Of a DNA stretch of 7,343 nucleotides, positions 5,509 through 7,343 are shown piece after piece. Origin of the DNA: DATECU01 sp035286745 (GTDB taxonomy: Bacteria > Acidobacteriota > Vicinamibacteria > Fen-336); NCBI GenBank assembly GCA_035286745.1, contig DATECU010000226.1, positions 1-7,343 on the forward strand, read 5' to 3'. The notes under the pieces were generated by a model. It saw only the letters and a program-made list of their open reading frames with translations, did not search any database and was not told the DNA's origin. The stretch's first letter is position 1, and each line of letters opens with the position of its first letter. Position numbers and translations under genes: made by a program.

Positions 5509-5952
5509 TCAGGGAACCCGGACCGGAACCGTCAGCTCGGCGGTGCCCTTGCGGCACCAGGCCTCGCGCTTGGAGCAGTAGAAGAAGGCCACCGTTGCGC
5601 TGACGTTATGCGTGCCCCGTGAAGCCCCGGGGGCCACGTCGGCCGGGAACAGAATGGGGAAGGTGAGATCGAAGGACTTGGCGGCGGCGGGGTCGAAGGC
5701 GATCACGGCCTTGGGGGGCGGGGGCTGCTTGTCGACCAGGACGGTCTGGGTGGGATCCAGCTTCAGGCGGGGGGCCGGATCCTGGTTGATGCGCAGGTCG
5801 GGGTCCTTGGCCTCAAAGGCGACCGCCACGTTACCGTGGGCCTGGCCCTTGGCCGCGGGAGCGAACGAAGCGGAGACGAGGAAGTGGTCCGGCCCCGCAG
5901 CGGAGGCGGCGGCGAGGGGAGCCAGGAGCACGAAGGCGAGCGCGAGCTTCAT
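5509..5952 (-). CDS. Secreted DsbD-N-like protein with two cysteines
   Basis: The 147-residue protein starts with a clear signal peptide: MK, a hydrophobic core (3-17) and a likely cleavage near ASA-A (16-19). The mature part looks like one beta-rich domain. VAVAFEAKDPDLRINQ (42-57) and PRLKL (61-65) recall the N-terminal (alpha) domain of the thiol-disulfide carrier DsbD and related thioredoxin-associated domains. Near the end VAFFYCSKREAWC (121-133) contains the only two cysteines, C126 and C133, separated by six residues, a position resembling the redox cysteine pair of DsbD alpha. Function as a periplasmic redox or binding domain is inferred, and no transmembrane or thioredoxin part is present. 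ATG 5952 is chosen because it starts the signal peptide. It has no SD, but an extended -10 lies 6 nt upstream, so it may be leaderless. It lies 32 nt downstream of the TPR gene. Confidence 0.7.
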   Translation of the reverse strand: MKLALAFVLLAPLAAASAAGPDHFLVSASFAPAAKGQAHGNVAVAFEAKDPDLRINQDPAPRLKLDPTQTVLVDKQPPPPKAVIAFDPAAAKSFDLTFPILFPADVAPGASRGTHNVSATVAFFYCSKREAWCRKGTAELTVPVRVP

Positions 5953-5958
5953 ATGGCG

Positions 5959-5967
5959 ATCGTAGCA
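5959..5967 (-). promoter_or_regulatory. Extended -10 directly upstream of the DsbD-N-like gene
   Basis: On the minus strand TGCTACGAT gives TGn followed by TACGAT (4 of 6 matches to TATAAT). Exactly 6 nt separate it from ATG 5952, the same spacing and the same ATCG continuation as the promoter at 4394-4402. This suggests a leaderless transcript starting at the AUG, separate from or in addition to read-through from the TPR gene. Confidence 0.45.
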
Positions 5968-5984
5968 GAGGAAGGCGTCCCCGA

Positions 5985-6227
5985 TCAGTGACCGGAGGCC
6001 AGGCAGAGCCGGTGGGCCTCCTCGAAGGCGGCATTGGCCTCGCCATCGCGGCCGGTGGCTCGCAATACCAGTGCGAGTCGCATCCGGATCTCCAAGTCGT
6101 CCGGCGCTCGGCGGACCGCCTCTCGGTACGCCTCGATGGCCTCGGTCAGTCGATGCTCCTGCTCGAGGCCAAAGGCGCGGCGAAGGACCCCCCTCGCCTC
6201 CTCCGATCTCGGCCTGTCGCCCACCAT
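5985..6227 (-). CDS. Small TPR-repeat protein
   Basis: The 80-residue protein is almost entirely two tetratricopeptide repeats, at about 11-44 (ending AYREAVRRAPDD) and 45-78 (LALVLRATGRDGEANAAFEEA). TPR pairs form a helical scaffold that binds other proteins. There is no signal peptide, so it is probably cytoplasmic. GGAG lies 7 nt before ATG 6227 and no other in-frame start is near. Its partner is not evident from the sequence. The neighbouring gene product is secreted, so a direct interaction is unlikely unless it occurs before export. Confidence 0.72.
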   Translation of the reverse strand: MVGDRPRSEEARGVLRRAFGLEQEHRLTEAIEAYREAVRRAPDDLEIRMRLALVLRATGRDGEANAAFEEAHRLCLASGH

Positions 6228-6350
6228 TGCTCCGCTCCGAGGAAACGCCCCAGCACCAGCCTACGCTCTTGCCCGGCACCTCAGGCGTGACGGCGCGCAC
6301 AGGACACGTTCCCGATCCCCAGGCGGAGGGGAGAGCTGCACGCGGTCGCA

Positions 6351-6356
6351 TATAAT
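6351..6356 (+). promoter_or_regulatory. -10 box of argS
   Basis: TATAAT is a perfect -10 hexamer in an otherwise GC-rich region between divergent genes. No convincing -35 or TGn extension accompanies it. Transcription would begin near 6363, leaving a leader of about 15 nt with no SD before ATG 6378. Confidence 0.5.
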
Positions 6357-6377
6357 CGCGGTTTTGGTGCAACCTTC

Positions 6378-7343
6378 ATGATCCTCGATCTGCATCGCCG
6401 CCTCGCCGCCCAGATCCGCTCGGCGGCCCGAACCGCCTTCGGCGCCGAGCTGCCCTCGGTGAGCTTCCAGTACCCACCCCGGCTGGAGCTGGGCGATCTG
6501 GCCCTCACCGCACCCTTCGATCTGGCCAAGACCCTGAAGCGCAAGCCCCGGGAGATCGCCGAGCGCCTGGCGACGGAGTTGGCGGCGGCCCCCGGGATCG
6601 GCAGGGCCGAGGTGGCGGGCGGCGGATACGTGAACCTCTTCCTCGACCGAGGCGCCTTCGCCCTCGAGTTGGCCGAGGTTCTGCGCGCGGCCGAGCCCGC
6701 ACCGCCCCTGCCCGGCCAGGTCATCGTGGAGCACACCAGCATCAACCCCAACAAGTCGGCCCACATCGGCCACCTCCGAAACGCCGTGCTGGGCGACACC
6801 TTCGTGCGCACGCTTCGCCACCGCGGTCACCAGGTGGGCATCCAGAACTACATCGACGACACCGGGGTGCAGGTCGCCGACGTGGTGGTGGGCTTCCAGC
6901 ACATCGATCGGAAGACCCTGGCCGAGGTGCAGCAGATCCCCGGCAAGTTCGACGACTACTGCTGGGACCTCTACGCCCGGGTGGGCGGCTTCTACGCCGA
7001 GGACCCCTCGCGTAAGGCGCTGCAGGCGGAGACCCTGCACGCCATCGAGGCCGGTGATAACGACACGGCGCGGCTGGGAAGCTATGTGGCGGCCCGCATC
7101 GTGGACTGCCACCTGGCGACCATGGAGCGGCTGGGGATCCGCTACGACCTGCTGGCCCATGAGAGCGACATCCTCCGCCTGCACTTCTGGGACCGGGCGT
7201 TCGAGCTGCTCAAGGAGTCGGGCGCCATCCGCCTGGAGACGGAGGGCAAGAGCGCCGGTTGCTGGGTGCTCTCCATGGAAGGAACCGGACGGGATTCACT
7301 CCCGGACGGGCGGAACCTCGATGACGAGCCGGCCGACGGAGCC
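6378..7343 (+). CDS. argS: Arginyl-tRNA synthetase, N-terminal part (runs off the window)
   Basis: Class I enzyme that charges tRNA-Arg with arginine using ATP. The frame is open for 322 codons to the window end. Residues 1-90 correspond to the ArgS-specific N-terminal tRNA-binding domain, ending YVNLFLD (84-90). The catalytic core follows with EHTSINPNK (118-126) and the ATP-binding HIGH at 129-132 in SAHIGHLRN, the ArgS signature. NYIDDTGVQVAD (157-168) and GIRYDLLAHESDIL (253-266) also fit the family. The KMSK loop and anticodon-binding domain lie beyond the edge. ATG 6378 has no SD and no in-frame alternative start lies nearby upstream. Confidence 0.96.
   Translation, partial: MILDLHRRLAAQIRSAARTAFGAELPSVSFQYPPRLELGDLALTAPFDLAKTLKRKPREIAERLATELAAAPGIGRAEVAGGGYVNLFLDRGAFALELAEVLRAAEPAPPLPGQVIVEHTSINPNKSAHIGHLRNAVLGDTFVRTLRHRGHQVGIQNYIDDTGVQVADVVVGFQHIDRKTLAEVQQIPGKFDDYCWDLYARVGGFYAEDPSRKALQAETLHAIEAGDNDTARLGSYVAARIVDCHLATMERLGIRYDLLAHESDILRLHFWDRAFELLKESGAIRLETEGKSAGCWVLSMEGTGRDSLPDGRNLDDEPADGA

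Noticed and set aside
5953..6372. N-terminal extension of the DsbD-N-like frame
   Set aside because: It would cover the TPR gene in another frame and place the signal peptide in the middle of the protein; ATG 5952 is a clear secretory start.
6261..7184. 307-codon minus-strand frame opposite argS
   Set aside because: ArgS signatures on the plus strand are unambiguous; this is an antisense shadow.

Overview
The window is a high-GC bacterial chromosome segment with short intergenic gaps. It holds ten protein-coding genes in four transcription units. No tRNA, rRNA, CRISPR array, transposase or phage gene is visible. The gene content and the ArgS type suggest a deep-branching high-GC Gram-negative lineage such as Acidobacteriota or Myxococcota, but this is an inference and the phylum is not proven by the sequence. 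Several first genes of units lack a Shine-Dalgarno (SD) sequence, and two appear to have leaderless promoters. Genes inside operons have clearer SD sites or tight stop/start coupling.

Layout. (1) Minus strand, 1-2508: uvrC (excinuclease subunit C) followed after 1 nt by a SAM-dependent methyltransferase of the NPPY type, cut by the left edge. (2) 2509-2684: divergent intergenic region with a perfect 16-bp palindrome, a second inverted repeat and candidate promoters for both sides. (3) Plus strand, 2685-4389: a tight three-gene operon made of a membrane CDP-alcohol phosphatidyltransferase, a DUF4442-like hotdog protein and a MobA-type nucleotidyltransferase. (4) Plus strand, 4409-5279: a two-gene cassette with its own extended -10 promoter and a probable leaderless start. 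It encodes a DUF6036/AbiEii-like nucleotidyltransferase-fold protein and an overlapping small protein of unknown function. This is the best candidate for an undescribed two-component (perhaps toxin-antitoxin) module. (5) 5280-5508: convergent intergenic region with a long imperfect stem-loop, a degenerate tandem repeat and a 10-bp perfect hairpin terminator. (6) Minus strand, 5509-6227: a small TPR protein and a secreted DsbD-N-like protein with two cysteines. (7) Plus strand, 6378 to the right edge: the N-terminal part of arginyl-tRNA synthetase, with a TATAAT -10 box.

How the genes fit together: uvrC and argS are housekeeping genes. The 2685-4389 operon mixes phospholipid head-group chemistry, a possible acyl-thioester protein and a nucleotidyltransferase, so its joint role is not obvious. 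The 4409-5279 cassette looks like an accessory insert between housekeeping genes, and the repeat-rich spacer lies directly downstream of it.
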